The translations under genes and the position numbers were made by a program. From the NCBI RefSeq assembly GCF_040712315.1, contig NC_134013.1, forward strand, positions 82,342,001 to 82,406,000: 64,000 bases of DNA. The letters are read 5' to 3'. The notes beneath the pieces were generated by a model. The model saw only the letters and a program-made list of their open reading frames with translations. It was not told the DNA's origin and ran no database searches. Numbering within the stretch: position 1 is the first letter of the stretch; the number at the start of each line of letters is the position of its first letter. Source of the DNA: Castanea sativa (lineage: Eukaryota > Streptophyta > Magnoliopsida > Fagales > Fagaceae). Positions 13,501 through 25,156 of the stretch are shown here, piece after piece.

Positions 13501-14319
13501 CTTTTTTTCTTTTTTCTTTTTTAATTTTTATTTAAGCTTTTGTTTTCTAACCAATAGCTTTTCAAATATACTTGATTTCACTCTACCAATCTTGAGTTCT
13601 TTCGATTGAAATTCCAAACTTGCACAATGAACAAAACTTTTTTTTGAATTCAGCCTCACTTAAGCCAAATAATAACAAAAACACAAATGACAAATGAACT
13701 TGAATAACAATTACAAAGAAAATTTTGTCATGGAAGTTAACCAATGCTAAAAAATCCTAACAAATCTTACCATCATACAAGATGAAATATTTGGTAGATG
13801 ATAATCTACAATTATTATGTGATCATTGTGATGTGATCATCTCTTCCTTTCCTAGCTACAAAAGATGTTCATGGCAATTATTGGCGAAGCCCTGCTCTTC
13901 GTTTCCCATCACCTTCCTAGGAACGGAGCCAAGACTTGGAATTTGGGGAGGTGACTTTGCTGCTAGTTGCATGTAGAACTTTGTCTTTTGGCTTTGTTGC
14001 TTAACTACTAAGGGTTTTATTTATTTATTTTTGTGTGTTTTTTTTATGTATGCCTTGCTTTTAGGTAAAGATAAAATTATTTCATTTAAAATTTTTTAAA
14101 GGATCGGGCTGTTTGTTTTGGATAAAATTGGTTGATTAAGCTTAATCGTTTTTAGCTTTATTATTGGTAATTTTGTTGTTGGACTAATTTTTTTGGTCTT
14201 GTATATTTTGTTTTAGATTTTATATCAAGTTTCTTTTTTATGGCTTTTAAAAGGAGGAAAATGCAAGGGTTTCAAACTTTTTTTGCAAATTATTAATGTG
14301 GTGAGTGGTTATTGGTAAG
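13501..14319. other. Far-upstream flank of CRK copy 1
   Basis: No gene seen. Around 13790 the string gatgataatctacaatta matches the DNA immediately right of the copia composite (32032 on). This indicates that the CRK segmental duplication reaches at least this far upstream. Confidence 0.45.
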
Positions 14320-14496
14320 TTTTTTTTTTTTATACAAGATAGAATTCTACTCTAGTCTAATCTAAGTGTATATGTGTGTAAAGTTCCCTCTTAGAGACTT
14401 GAACCACGGCCCTTGCCCCCCACACTCCACAAGCACACACTCTACAAGCACTTATACTTGTGGAGTGACCATTGCACTAAAGGTATGCGGTGGTGT
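14320..14496 (-). mobile_element. tRNA-derived SINE, different family
   Basis: On the minus strand a box-A-like TTTAGTGCAATGGTCAC is followed by a canonical box B, GGTTCAAGTCTC. The element ends in TTCTATCTTGTATA plus an A tract (the T run at 14320-14331). This is the layout of a tRNA-derived plant SINE. Target duplications are not clear. Confidence 0.65.
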
Positions 14497-15564
14497 TAAA
14501 AAGTGATGTAAGTGGTGGAATTGGATTCGAATCAATAAGAATTTGCTACATTTTTCTCAACAAAAAAAAAAAAGAATTTACTACCTTAGTAGTTTGTAAA
14601 AATGTTGTAGAAAATTTTGTGGCTATGAAATTATTTATAAAAGAATCAATAATATTATTAGAGAGAACAAAATGTAATTTTATAAAATAAAATTATTAAA
14701 ATTAATACTATCATTAAAAATAAAAAATAAAAAATTGTCCCTTGTCCAACTATGCCTCCGTACCTGCACCTTCCTACCATATCTCTGACTTTCGGGGTGG
14801 GTGGGTCAATGCCTACTGGTTCAAAGTCATTCTTCAAATGGAAATATCGACTTCACAAGAGATTATTGTATGCCGGCAGACCTCTCTCTCTCGATGTGAG
14901 TCTTTTGTTAGGGGAGAAGTACTACGTCAATATCCCTTTTCAAAAAATCTGGTACTACAAAAGCTGATCAGTTAATGTGAAAGGAATAGATAATCAATTA
15001 CGTAATAGAATTTGTGAGTTTTTTTTTTGGTAGTAGGAGAACTTAATACATTTCAAACTTCACCTGCCTCATTTTTTCTCGGAATTTCTTGTCAACTATT
15101 CCTTCCACGTGTAACATTCCCTATGGATACTTTAAAAATCAATGCTTTGAACTGTTTGTTTTCGGAACTGAAGTGAGTGAAGTCAACCAAAACAGACAAA
15201 CTCTCACAAAAACGAAAAGATTTATGGGGTGCTTGTGAGATGAGTTTTATCACATTTTAAACAATTTTATATATATTTCAACACTTTTTTTACCTACGTA
15301 TATAAAAAATAATTAAACAACATTACTTAAACTAATTAACCAAAAATAAGCCCTGAGTTACTTCCAGTGTTTCTAAAAGCAAAATTCCACCTTTACAGAG
15401 AAATTATAGAAAAACCTCTAGTTTATTTTAAGATGAATTTCTTTTTCAGTTTATTTGGTTTATATGGCTTACTCTTCTTAAGTACAGTTTTTTTTTTCCC
15501 ACATATTTTTAAGCACACCTGTAGTAATCTTATTTTATTAGATACCATATCAGATATGAGTGTA
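14497..15564. other. CRK copy 1 upstream flank, duplicated in copy 2
   Basis: No gene. Segments such as ttccacgtgtaacattccc, tatggatactttaaaaatcaatgcttt and gagttacttcc recur with small changes at about 32710-32870, ahead of the CRK pseudogene. This supports one ancestral duplicated unit. Confidence 0.5.
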
Positions 15565-16768
15565 AAGGCTAAAATTGGGAATTATCTTTGTTTGCCAAAC
15601 AATATAATTAGTAGGCACAGTTACAAAACTATTCTTTTTACTAATATCTCGAGTTTAAAAGACTTGATTTTAGGCCTAAAAATCGAGTATTTGAGAGTCA
15701 ATTTTCATGTTCTGATCAGGTCTGTCTAAGTTGGTATTTTTCCTACATGGTGTCTACTTGAAAATCGAGTCTCTAAGACTCGATTTATAATCCCACATTT
15801 ACAAAACAATTAGAACTCGTTCAGCTCTCATGTACACCATTCCCCCCATCCCACCCCACCTTCTCATTAGACCACGACAAACCCCCAAGCCACCATGCAG
15901 ACCTGACCAAAAGCCAAAGATCCCATAGTTGCTCGATCTAGCTGGACCACGCCACCACCACACCACCGTGCCAGACCCACGCTACACAACCCAAGCATCA
16001 ACCCACAGCCACTCGATCCAGCCAACCCATAGCCACCCAAACCACCCTTATAGCAAAAACCACGCCACCACTGCGCCAAACCCACAGCGCGCGACCCAAG
16101 CGTCAACCCACAGCCATCCGATCCAGCCAACCCACAACCACCCAAACTGCCAGACCCAGCCAGACCACGCCACCACCACACCACCGTGCCAGACCCACGC
16201 CATGCGACCCTAGCATCAACCCACAACCATCCAATCCACCCGACTCAAGCATCAACCCATAGCCACCTGATCCACCCGACCCAAGCATCAAGTATTAGGG
16301 TTGTGGGTTTTTGGATTTTCTTGAAGAGAACCTCGATCAACAAGCCAAACAGGTCGTGGGTTTTGGGGTTTTTATTTTTTTAATCTGGATTTTAGGTGGT
16401 TGTTGAGGGTGAATTTGGTTGGATTTGTGATGAATTGTTGGATTAATGCTTGGATTTGTGGGTTGATAGTGGCTGGTCTGTGCTTGTATTTGGTGGTGGT
16501 TGATTTGTGTTTTGAACTCCAGACACTTGAAAATTTTTGTTTTACAAATATAAATCGAGTTTCTAAGACTCGATTTCCAAGTGGACACCACATGGAAAAA
16601 GTGTCAACTCAGACTTGATCAGATAATGAAAATCGACCCTCAAAGACTCGATTTTTAGGTCCAAAATCGAGTCTTCTAGACTCGAGATGTTAGTAAAAAA
16701 TATAGTTTTGTAACAGTGCCTACTAATTATATTGTTTGGAAAACAGGGTTAATTCCCAATTTTGCCCC
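15565..16768. mobile_element. Long-TIR DNA transposon (MULE-like), non-autonomous
   Basis: A 1204-bp element carries inverted repeats of about 230 bp. The left arm (15565-15795) holds ctaaaattgggaatta, caaacaatataattagtagg and aaaatcgagt...gactcgatt; the right arm (about 16545-16768) is its reverse complement. GAGTGTA flanks both ends (15558-15564 and 16769-16775) as a likely target duplication; a canonical MULE would give 9 bp. The interior (15850-16300) is a C/A-rich stretch of imperfect short repeats built on 'atcaacccacagccac' and 'gatccagccaaccca'. No transposase is present. Confidence 0.65.
15930..16290. repeat. C/A-rich imperfect minisatellite inside the TIR element
   Basis: Repeated phrases 'caacccacagcca(c/t)(c/t)', 'gatcca(g/c)cc' and 'ccaccaccacaccaccgtgccagaccca' recur several times with substitutions. 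This strand asymmetry produces long open frames on both strands that encode only low-complexity sequence and are not taken as genes. Confidence 0.65.
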
Positions 16769-16858
16769 GAGTGTAGGCATAGCATTCCTGCACTTTGGAC
16801 TAGTAATTAAGTTAAAGACCCTGTTAATTGGTTATATAAAATATTTTTCCTACACTAA

Positions 16859-17064
16859 GTGTGTGTTTGGATACCGCTTATTTTGCTGAAAACTGAAAAT
16901 AAAAAAATAAAAAAAATTTATGAGTTACTGTTTACTACTGTTAAACACTATTCATTTACCTTAATGCACTTTTCATGGGTGCAAGAGGCGCTGGTAAAAA
17001 AAAATAATAATAAAAGCCAAAAATGCCAGCCACGTGACCCTGGAAAGCAATCCAAACGGAGCCT
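16859..17064. mobile_element. MITE family A, copy 2
   Basis: Left end gtgtttggataccgcttattttgctgaaaactgaaaa, right end caatccaaacggagcctaa. Same inverted-repeat core and internal 'ttactgtt..actgttaaacactattca' motif as the other family A copies. It lies just ahead of CRK copy 1. Confidence 0.6.
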
Positions 17065-17281
17065 AAGTTTGTCAATTATCTTTGTATTTGTGACATAATA
17101 AGAGATCATGACAGAAACTTTTTTCTCCACTACTTAGATTTCATATATCAGTCTTTGACTTCAATTTCCCAACTAAGATTTCATATAATTCCCAACTCTT
17201 TCAGCCAAGCACAATGCATGTTGTTCAATTATCAACAATTTTATATCCATTTTTCTAATGAATATTCTATGTCCAACTTCA

Positions 17282-20200
17282 ATGTCTTACTCTTACTCAA
17301 TCTTTGTTCTTCTTATCTTCTTACGTTTCTTTGTAAATCCTTCTCTTTCTGACCCAAGAATCACACACGCTACTTCCATATGCAGCAACAGAACTGCCTC
17401 AATTCCTGAGCGCGAAAGCTTCATAGCAAACTTCGTGGCAACCATGCTTACAGCTACCCGTCTAGTTGCCACACAAAGATATGCAGCAGTGGTGAATGGG
17501 ACAGGTAATACCACAGTTTATACGTTTGGTGAGTGCATGAAAGATCTCTCTCAAACAGACTGTAATCTCTGCTTTGCGCGGTGCAAGACTTTGGTCCAAA
17601 TGTGCAATCCATTTTCAAGAGGCAGACGTGGTGGCAGGCTTTTCTTGGACGGGTGTTATGTTAGGTACGATGATTACTCTTTCTTCAATGAGACTTTGGA
17701 TGTGCAAGACACAACCGTGTGTGAGACACAAGATTTTGTGGGGAACCATACTGTTTTTGCCGCTAATGTAAAAGTGTTGGTGAGGAATTTGAGCGTGGAA
17801 GCACATAAGAAAGATAATTTCTTCGTGGGGTTTGTGAATAAAGGAAATATTACAGTTTATGGGTTGGCTCAGTGTTGGGAATCAGTAAGTGGGAGTGCTT
17901 GTGAGGATTGCTTGGCCAAGGCGGTCTCTAACATTGGGTCATGTACTCCAAAGGAAGAAGGGAGGGTCTTGAATGCTGGTTGTTACATGAGGTATTCCAC
18001 TCAAAAGTTTTATTATAATTCGAGTGATCTGGTTGGAGGACATAATCATGGTGAGTTTTGTTTCTTTTTTCTTACTTTGATTCTGTTTGGATTTGTAGTT
18101 TCTTTTTTTAGCTCGTCAACGCAATTAGTCTTACTTTTTTCTTATTAGGTTCATCAATGATTTGTGTTGGAACTGTGTTTTAACTCTAGAGTTGAGAGTT
18201 TGGTCTTCAATCTCTATCTAGAATTCTCTATGAACATAAACCAAATTGGTAACTGCATAAGCACTTTGTTATCAATATGATAGAAAACCCCTTCAAACAT
18301 AAGAAAAATTCTACTAATGACCCCACAATCAATTTGTATAATTATCCTGTCACAGAAATTAGAATTCTTTTCGCTTACTTATATACATTTAAAAAGTGCT
18401 TTAATTTCATTTCTCATTAATATTGTTTACAAAGTAATATGGTTAATCTTTGTTAGAAAACCTCTCTGCTATTACTTTGGCTGTGACGACTTCAGCTTTG
18501 GCTCTCGTGTTGATTATCACAACTGTTGTTTTTATTGCGAGGAAGAATGTATTGAGGAAGAGGAAAGGTACATATGTTTTATATTTAGATTTTGAAGGAC
18601 TATTTGTGATTCGCTTTTAATCTTAAGTGGTTGTTCGGTTGATCAGCCTTATGAAATGGAGGTTACTGGTTCAAATTTCCCACTCCCTTTGCAACCATAT
18701 TCACTCATTCAAAAGGTAAAAGATTATGTCTTAATTATTGAGTTAATATATAGCCTATTTTTATGGCATTTGTTTCAGGGAGAAAGCAATTAGGAGGTCT
18801 ATTGTCCAGCTTATACAAGTCCAAACTCAATTTTTCATATGAAAGTCTAGAAAAGGCGACAAATTACTTCCACAATTCCAATAAGCTGGGACAAGGAGGT
18901 TCTGGTTCAGTTTACAAAGTAACTTCAAGTTTCATTTTCAACCGTTTTTGAAGGAATAAGAATTTTGTACTTAAAATTAACTAGGTAGATTTCCTTGTGT
19001 TATTCAGGGAATTTTACCAGATGGAAAGGTTGTCGCTATTAAGAGGCTCTTCTTCAAAAATCCACAATGGGTGGATGATTTCTTTAATGAAGTCAATTTG
19101 ATCAGTGGCATCAATCATAAAAATCTAGTGAAGCAGTTAGGATGCAGCATTACAGGTCCTGAAAGCCTTCTTGTTTATGAATATGTGCCAAATCAAAGCC
19201 TTCATGATCAGTTTTCTGGTAGTAATCTAATCTTAAACTCCTATTCACGTAAGAATATTGCTCTTTCTTATTCAGTTCATTTACTTGCCCTCCTTTTGAT
19301 TTGACTTTTGAGTTAGTTAAAGAGAATCTTCGGCTGCTAAGGTGGGACGTAAGGTTTAAGATCATATTGGGAACAGCTGAGGGCTTGGCTTATCTTCATG
19401 AGGAATCAAATTTGAGAATTATCCATAGGGACATAAAATTAAGCAATATTCTGCTTGATGGGGATTTCGAGCCAAAGATTGCAGATTTTGGACTTGCTAG
19501 ATTATTTCCAGGAGATAAGACTCACATAAGCACTGAGATTGCTGGCACACTGTAAGTGCCTAGACCTATTTTCTTTCCATCTTGCACTTATTTTCAGTTT
19601 TGGCACTGTGTAGGAATGTGTAAATTGGCATCACTATTACTAGGAGCATATGCCTTGTCGTCTACTTTAAATCTTTGTTATGCATTGGTAAATACCATTC
19701 ACCTTGGGAACAAAAAGAGTGCAGTACTCTTTCGTCTTTTCTGTCATAGATTGGCAATTTTCCTCACTGCTATGCAATATTGAAGCTATTATCTCTAATT
19801 ACATATCCATTTCTCAATATACATCTTTAGAGGTTACCTGGCTCCAGAGTATATAGTTCATGGCAAGTTAACTGAGAAGGCGGATGTTTATAGTTTTGGA
19901 ATTCTTGTCCTTGAAGTTGTATGTGGGAGGAGGAATAATTCATTTTCTCAAAATTCTCATTCTATCCTACAAATGGTAAATCTTTTTACCTGTCATACCA
20001 ACAATTCATGTTTCAGAGAAATAATTTTCTTTTTTCAAGAATCAAGACTGAAATCATTAACAAAACTTTTGTATTTCTTTATAAGGTTTGGAATCTTTAT
20101 GGAACGGGTAAGCTATGTGAAGCTGTTGATCCAGTCTTAGATGCTAATTTTGAAGAAGTGGAAGCTTCCCGATTACTTCAAATAGGGCTGCTTTGTGCAC

Positions 20201-20322
20201 AAGCATCAGCAGAGCTAAGGCCATCAATGTCAGTAGTTGTGAAAATGCTAACTGATAATCATGAAATTCCTCAACCAACGCCTCCACCGTTTATTAATTC
20301 TAGCATTGGAGAAAGTGGCTAA
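17282..20322 (+). CDS. Cysteine-rich receptor-like kinase (CRK2/3 type), copy 1
   Basis: Seven exons: 17282-18050, 18457-18567, 18779-18918, 19008-19218, 19317-19551, 19831-19975 and 20086-20322 (stop included), giving 615 residues. The chosen ATG matches the start of copy 3; an in-frame ATG at 17258 would add eight residues. Order: signal peptide (1 to about 23), two DUF26 domains with C-X8-C-X2-C at C85/C94/C97 and C198/C207/C210, a transmembrane helix in exon 2 with a basic stop-transfer end, and a Ser/Thr kinase. The kinase keeps Lys352 (VAIK), the HRD Asp449 and the DFG Asp467, so it should be active. It would act at the plasma membrane in stress or defence signalling (family knowledge). 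The C-terminus is about 35 residues shorter than copy 3 because an early TAA follows the kinase domain. A TTGACT W-box core lies at about 17154. Confidence 0.9.
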
Positions 20323-21629
20323 TTTGTTTGACACAACATGATAGAAGATGTTTGATAGAGCCTAGAAGAACATGTTACTTCAAAAATAACCTTACTTTAT
20401 GCTCTTTCATAGGAACCCCATGTCACCAGGTGTTGCTGTTGCCAACTCCAAACTAATGGCTTTTCGAAACTTCATTCTGTTGTGTTTCCTTCTTGAATTA
20501 GTGCAGAGGATGCTTTGCTCTAAAGATGACATTATCCTGACCTTATATGGCTTAGGTGATTAGGTCAGTTACTTCTGTTTGTAATAGTCCTTGGTGATCC
20601 TAGTGAATATCTTTCGATACAAAGTGATTTAAATGCTAAAAATACTGTTTTAGAATTAGATTGTTGTCACTTTCCTAGATATTTTAACAAGACCTATATA
20701 TATTGTTTCACATTTTTTGTTCTACACTCCATATATACAATGTTCATAAGTTTACACTTTTTTTTTTTCCCGAGAATCATTGAATTCAGTATGACTATAC
20801 TCAAAATTGGATCAGCAAAAAAAGAAAAAGAAAAAGGAAATAGAAGCAATTTAGAAGTTTTTTCTCCACAATCGAGGCTAGGGTTGATATCATAGGATTT
20901 CATATGCACTCTCTGCTGAACTATAAAGTTTCAAAGAAGAGCCCATGAGCAAAATAGGTAGGAACTGCGGTGGTTTGGTTTGGTTGGGATGGAACGGATT
21001 GCTTTAGGTCTCTATATTTTGGGCTATAATTTTTGGGCTCTACAATAAATTCAACAAATAAACTTTTATTATCCTAAAAGCTAAGAATTAAGACTTGTTT
21101 GATTCCAAAGAAAATTAATCCATAAGAAAGGATTTTTTATTTTTTATACATCGATAGTTGAGGGTGAAGGATCTAAACTTTGAATGCATACATTGAAAAT
21201 ATTAGGATGTGTCAACTAATTGAACTACAAAGCTTTTAACAAGAAAAATTAAACAATGATATTTTTTAATTTGAAGTGTTATTTAAACCAAAAATTTAAT
21301 CAAAATAAAAAATAATTTGTGATTTTTTTTAATTAGTAAAATCCTAACTTTCTTTTACGGTTTTACCAAAATCCCTAACAAAACATTAATCGTTTCATAT
21401 CAAAATCATAATCACAAAGAACGTGCAAGTCAAGAACCAAAAACAATGATGAGAAAGGCAAAGGAGAAGGGTGTTGATATTTATTTGTGTGATGTTATTG
21501 TTTGGAAAAATTATCTTATGAGACGGTCTTGTAAAAAGATCTCTCACAACACATGAGTCCCACACATGTGAGTTACACAAATACCTTCTCAAGTGGGGGG
21601 TGGTTGTGAAAGGAGGTGTGTTGGTTGAA
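20323..21629. other. 3' flank of CRK copy 1
   Basis: No gene. The sequence 'catgtcaccaggtgttgctgttgcca' recurs after all three CRK copies. 'ttttgggctctac...' and 'tacatcgatagtt' near 21010-21160 recur at about 56700-56840, so downstream flanks were duplicated with the genes. Homology to the copy 3 flank stops at about 21629, where copia sequence begins. Confidence 0.6.
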
Positions 21630-22346
21630 TGTCCACCCACCATTCCTTTGTATTTCCTCCTACCAAGTTCACTTTAGAAATCACAGCAGAAAGGTCCATG
21701 TTGGTTTGAGCCACAATCGGATTCACAACAATTTTTTGTTTGACATCTGTGTTCAACAAAATTCAAACAAATTAAATCCTCAAAACCAGTCAAGTTTAAG
21801 AAATAAATATAAATATTTACTTCCAAATGTTACTATGCAAAAAGGAAAAACAAGCCAACTATTATTATTATTATTATTATTTCTACACCGAATTCTAGAA
21901 ATAGAGCAGTATAGTAAACACAAACTAAACAATAGAATCTCAAAACCCAACCAAGCAATAAACCCAAAGAGACAAAATAAGCCTAGTATTATATAATATA
22001 TTATAAGCCAACTAAATTTCAACCCAACCAATGCAGGAACAATTCACATAAACCAGCAAATCCAAATATATAGACCAAAGCCAGTAAAACAAGGATTCAT
22101 ATAAGACAAAAAGGCCCTAATAAAATAATATAAAAAAGAAGAAGGAAAGATCAACTAACTATACAACAATCTCAGCCAAGCACGTAACCAACGTTATCAA
22201 AAGATCAAAGTTCACGATAAACACAAAATCAGTTTTCTAAATTTTGCGCAGCGTATCTACTGTTATTGATTTAGCATTTTTTCAACAAACACAAATTCCT
22301 TTCACCGTTAAATCACAAAAATAAATTTTGAAATCTGCTTTAAGAT
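21630..22346 (-). pseudogene. Truncated second copia leader
   Basis: Nearly identical to 28134-28561 plus 30954-31272, including the (ATT)n run and 'aactaaatttcaacccaacc'. It ends at the 'gtccacc' that encodes the start of the protease active site, so it lost everything downstream. It has no solo LTR insertion and therefore shows the empty site 'acccaaccaatgcagg' (about 22023-22038). Confidence 0.75.
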
Positions 22347-24575
22347 TGTTGGTTATATTTCAACAATTTATTTTTGTGATAAAGCAAAAGGAACAATATA
22401 TAGATCTAAGAATAAGCAAAAAAACAAATAAATGTAAAAGGCAAAAGCAATAAACAAATACTGAATATATATATATATATATATATAAAGAAATTTGCAA
22501 ATAATTAAAAACTCATAAACCAAATGCGTGAAGGATGAACAATTCAGATCAAGTCTTGTGTTTGACACAATCTCCTTAAAGCAAATTTCGCCCCTCACAC
22601 AATCAGTGTGGTGCTTTGAGACTCAAGGAAGTCTGTCTCCTAAGATAAAATGATCAACATCACAAAAACGAAGCACACAAGGTCGTGCTCTGCAAACTAC
22701 TCAATGTCTCTTGCTCTCTCTTTGATACAAAATGAAAATGCACAAAATATTCTCACTGGGAGAGTTTTCCTGAAAAGTAGTTTTTTATGAATAAGGGACT
22801 ATGTAAAAATTATATGTTACTGAATAGGCATTCTGTTTTAGTAATAATTGATGTGCACAAACTAACTGACTCAAAAAATTAAAATAATAAATTATTATTA
22901 GGCGAAAATGCACTTTTGATCCCTACATTTTGGGTCAATTCCCATTTTGGTCCCAAAATTGATTTCTTTGCTAATGTCATCCCTAAAAAAAGAAAATCGT
23001 TTTTAAAATGGTCCTTTCCGTCAGGCTAGAAACGGAAAAATCCTACGTGGCTAACGGAATACCCTATTTGCTGACGTGGCGCTGACGTGGCTATTAAAAT
23101 ATTATTAAAAAAGATTATTTGGCATATTTTAAATGCCATGTCAGCATTTTAATTTTTTTTAAATAAAGCCACGTCAGAAATTTTATATAAAAAAGAAATT
23201 AAATTTTTTAAAAAACCTTAAATCTAATTTAATTAAAAAAACTTGTTTCTCAAAAAAAAAAAAAAAAAGTGTTCTTCCCCATCAAACCCAGGAAGAACTC
23301 AAACCCACATTCCCAAAAAAGAAACCCAGCAACCAAACAACAAAGACATACCCAGATCGGCAGAACCACAACAGCACACCACAACAGAAACAAAAACCCA
23401 AACCAACAGCACACCACACGGCCAAACCCACAAATTTGACCACCACTTCCACCGTCACCCACCAGCCACAACCCCAAATCACAGCAACAGAAAAAAAAAG
23501 AAAAAGAAAAAAATCAACCACAACAAGAAATCACCACTTCCTCCTCCACAACTTCTCAAGAAATCACCACCATCAACAGCAAGAAAAAAAGAAAAAAAAG
23601 AACCCACAAACCAAATCAACCAAATCGGACCACGACTCCTACGATCCACGCTCCGACCCATGAACAATCAGACCCACGCTTTGATCCACCATTCGATCCA
23701 CACTCACGACTCCTTCGATCCACGCAGACCCACGAAGAGAGAACAAAGAACAGAGAAAGAGGGAGAGAAGAAGAAGCCTCCGCGACGTTGGGTTCTGGGT
23801 TGGTGGGTTTGGGTCTCGGCGAGAACAGAGAAAAGAGGGAGAGAAGAAGAAGCCTCCGCGACATTGGGTGCGGCGAGAACAGAGAACAGAGGGAGTGAAG
23901 AGAGAGCAAAGAAAAGAAGTGAGAGAGGAGAGATAATTAGATTTAAGGTTGGGTTGTGTTTGTTGTTGGGTCTGAGTTCTTCCTGGGTTTGATGGGGAAG
24001 AACACTTTTTTTTTTTTTTTTTTTTTTAGAAACAATTTTTTTTAATTAAATTAGATTTAAGGTTTTTTTTAAAATTTAATTTCTTTTTTATATAAAATTT
24101 CTGACGTGGCTTTATTTAAAAAAAATTAAAATGCTGACATGGCATTTAAAATATGCCAAATAATCTTTTTTAATAATATTTTAATAGCCACGTCAGCGCC
24201 ACGTCAGCAAATAGGGTATTCCGTTAGCCACGTAGGATTTCTCCGTTTCTAGCCTGACGGAAAGGACCATTTTAAAAACGATTTTCTTTTTTTAGGGATG
24301 ACATTAGCAAAGAAATCAATTTTGGGACCAAAATGGGAATTGACCCAAAATGTAGGGATCAAAAGTGCATTTTCGCCTTATTATTATTTGGACAAGTAAG
24401 CCCAGTCCACATATGCCAAAAGCCCAACCCAATGCTCAACTCATGAGTATATAAACTCATAAATTATCTCTTTCCTTTCCTATGTAAGACTCATGATTTT
24501 TACCACTTTTAATAACATCTTCAAGTGAACATAGAAACATCAATTTCTTATTCACTTCATGCTATTTTTTCAACA
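22347..24575 (-). mobile_element. Copia LTR (3' LTR of the complete unit), interrupted
   Basis: Starts TGTTGG and ends TTCAACA on the plus strand. Without the 1477-bp insert and one 9-bp duplication it is about 745-755 bp, close to the 759-bp partner at 31273-32031. The outer right boundary is firm, because similarity to the partner stops exactly after TTCAACA. The inner boundary is inferred from the TGTTG...CAACA inverted repeat, because leader similarity continues past it. It contains an (AT)n run near 22467. Confidence 0.6.
22901..24377. mobile_element. Long-TIR MULE-like element inserted in the copia LTR
   Basis: A 1477-bp element with near-perfect inverted repeats of about 400 bp. It starts GGCGAAAATGCACTTTTGAT and ends with the reverse complement. 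It is flanked by ttattatta (22892-22900) and ttattattt (24378-24386), an 8/9 match. The partner LTR at about 31845 shows the unoccupied site. Long TIRs and a 9-bp duplication fit the Mutator superfamily. The interior (23310-23960) is low-complexity, C/A-rich and then G/A-rich, with no transposase. An open frame of 249 codons at 23243 is K/P/T-rich and not credible as a gene. Confidence 0.8.
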
Positions 24576-24587
24576 ATCTCCCACATA
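24576..24587 (-). other. Polypurine tract of copia element
   Basis: On the minus strand TATGTGGGAGAT stands directly before the LTR start TGTTGAAAA. This is the standard position and composition of the plus-strand primer site. Confidence 0.7.
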
Positions 24588-25156
24588 AATAGAAATTGAT
24601 AAACACAATGTAAATGATGATGCAGACACAGAGAGAGTAGAAGAAAAGTTACTGTATCGGGAGAAGTAGCTTGTGGCTTTGAACTTTCCTTTGTGAAAGA
24701 CTATCGGTTATACTGGCTAACTAGTGAACATGATGTCTTGAACTATTCAGCCATTTGTATATACCAAGACAATAGAATTCACACAGCTCCTTTTCGGACA
24801 TATTTCGTTCTTATAATTGTGTTCATTTCGGCCCTGAACATATTTTGGTAAATTCATGAAGTGCTTTAGAGAATTCAACCTTGAAACTCTCATGGAAGCG
24901 GCCCACTTCACATTCATATAGCTGATTCTTATTAAGAGTATCTTGTTATACCCCACTCGAATTCCAAGATATAAGAATCATTAAAAGCAAAGCTTACCCT
25001 GAACATTGCTTACAGGCATCACTATTTCATCATAGGAATGGGTGGGAGATGAAATCTCCATAGTGATAAAAACTAATCTCCACGATTCAGTTGTCCCTTT
25101 GAACCTAGATCTTAGGATCTCCAATCAGCTAGGTTGGGTTGCTATCCCGAAGACTT
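24588..25156 (-). other. Copia 3' untranslated region
   Basis: Sequence between the pol remnant and the polypurine tract. No reading frame of note. Confidence 0.5.

Noticed and set aside
15867..16383. Overlapping open frames on both strands in the C/A-rich repeat
   Set aside because: They mirror the short tandem repeats (Gly/Cys-rich one way, His/Pro/Thr-rich the other) and have no start context, domain or splice partner.
21780..22031. Hydrophobic 83-residue frame repeated at 28282-28560
   Set aside because: It has poly-Asn from an (ATT)n run and lies in the copia leader; its two copies reflect leader duplication, not a conserved protein.
23243..23992. A 249-codon open frame inside the MULE-like element
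   Set aside because: The product is low-complexity Lys/Thr/Pro/Arg and arises from C/A-rich and then G/A-rich DNA; overlapping opposite-strand frames are equally long and no domain is seen.
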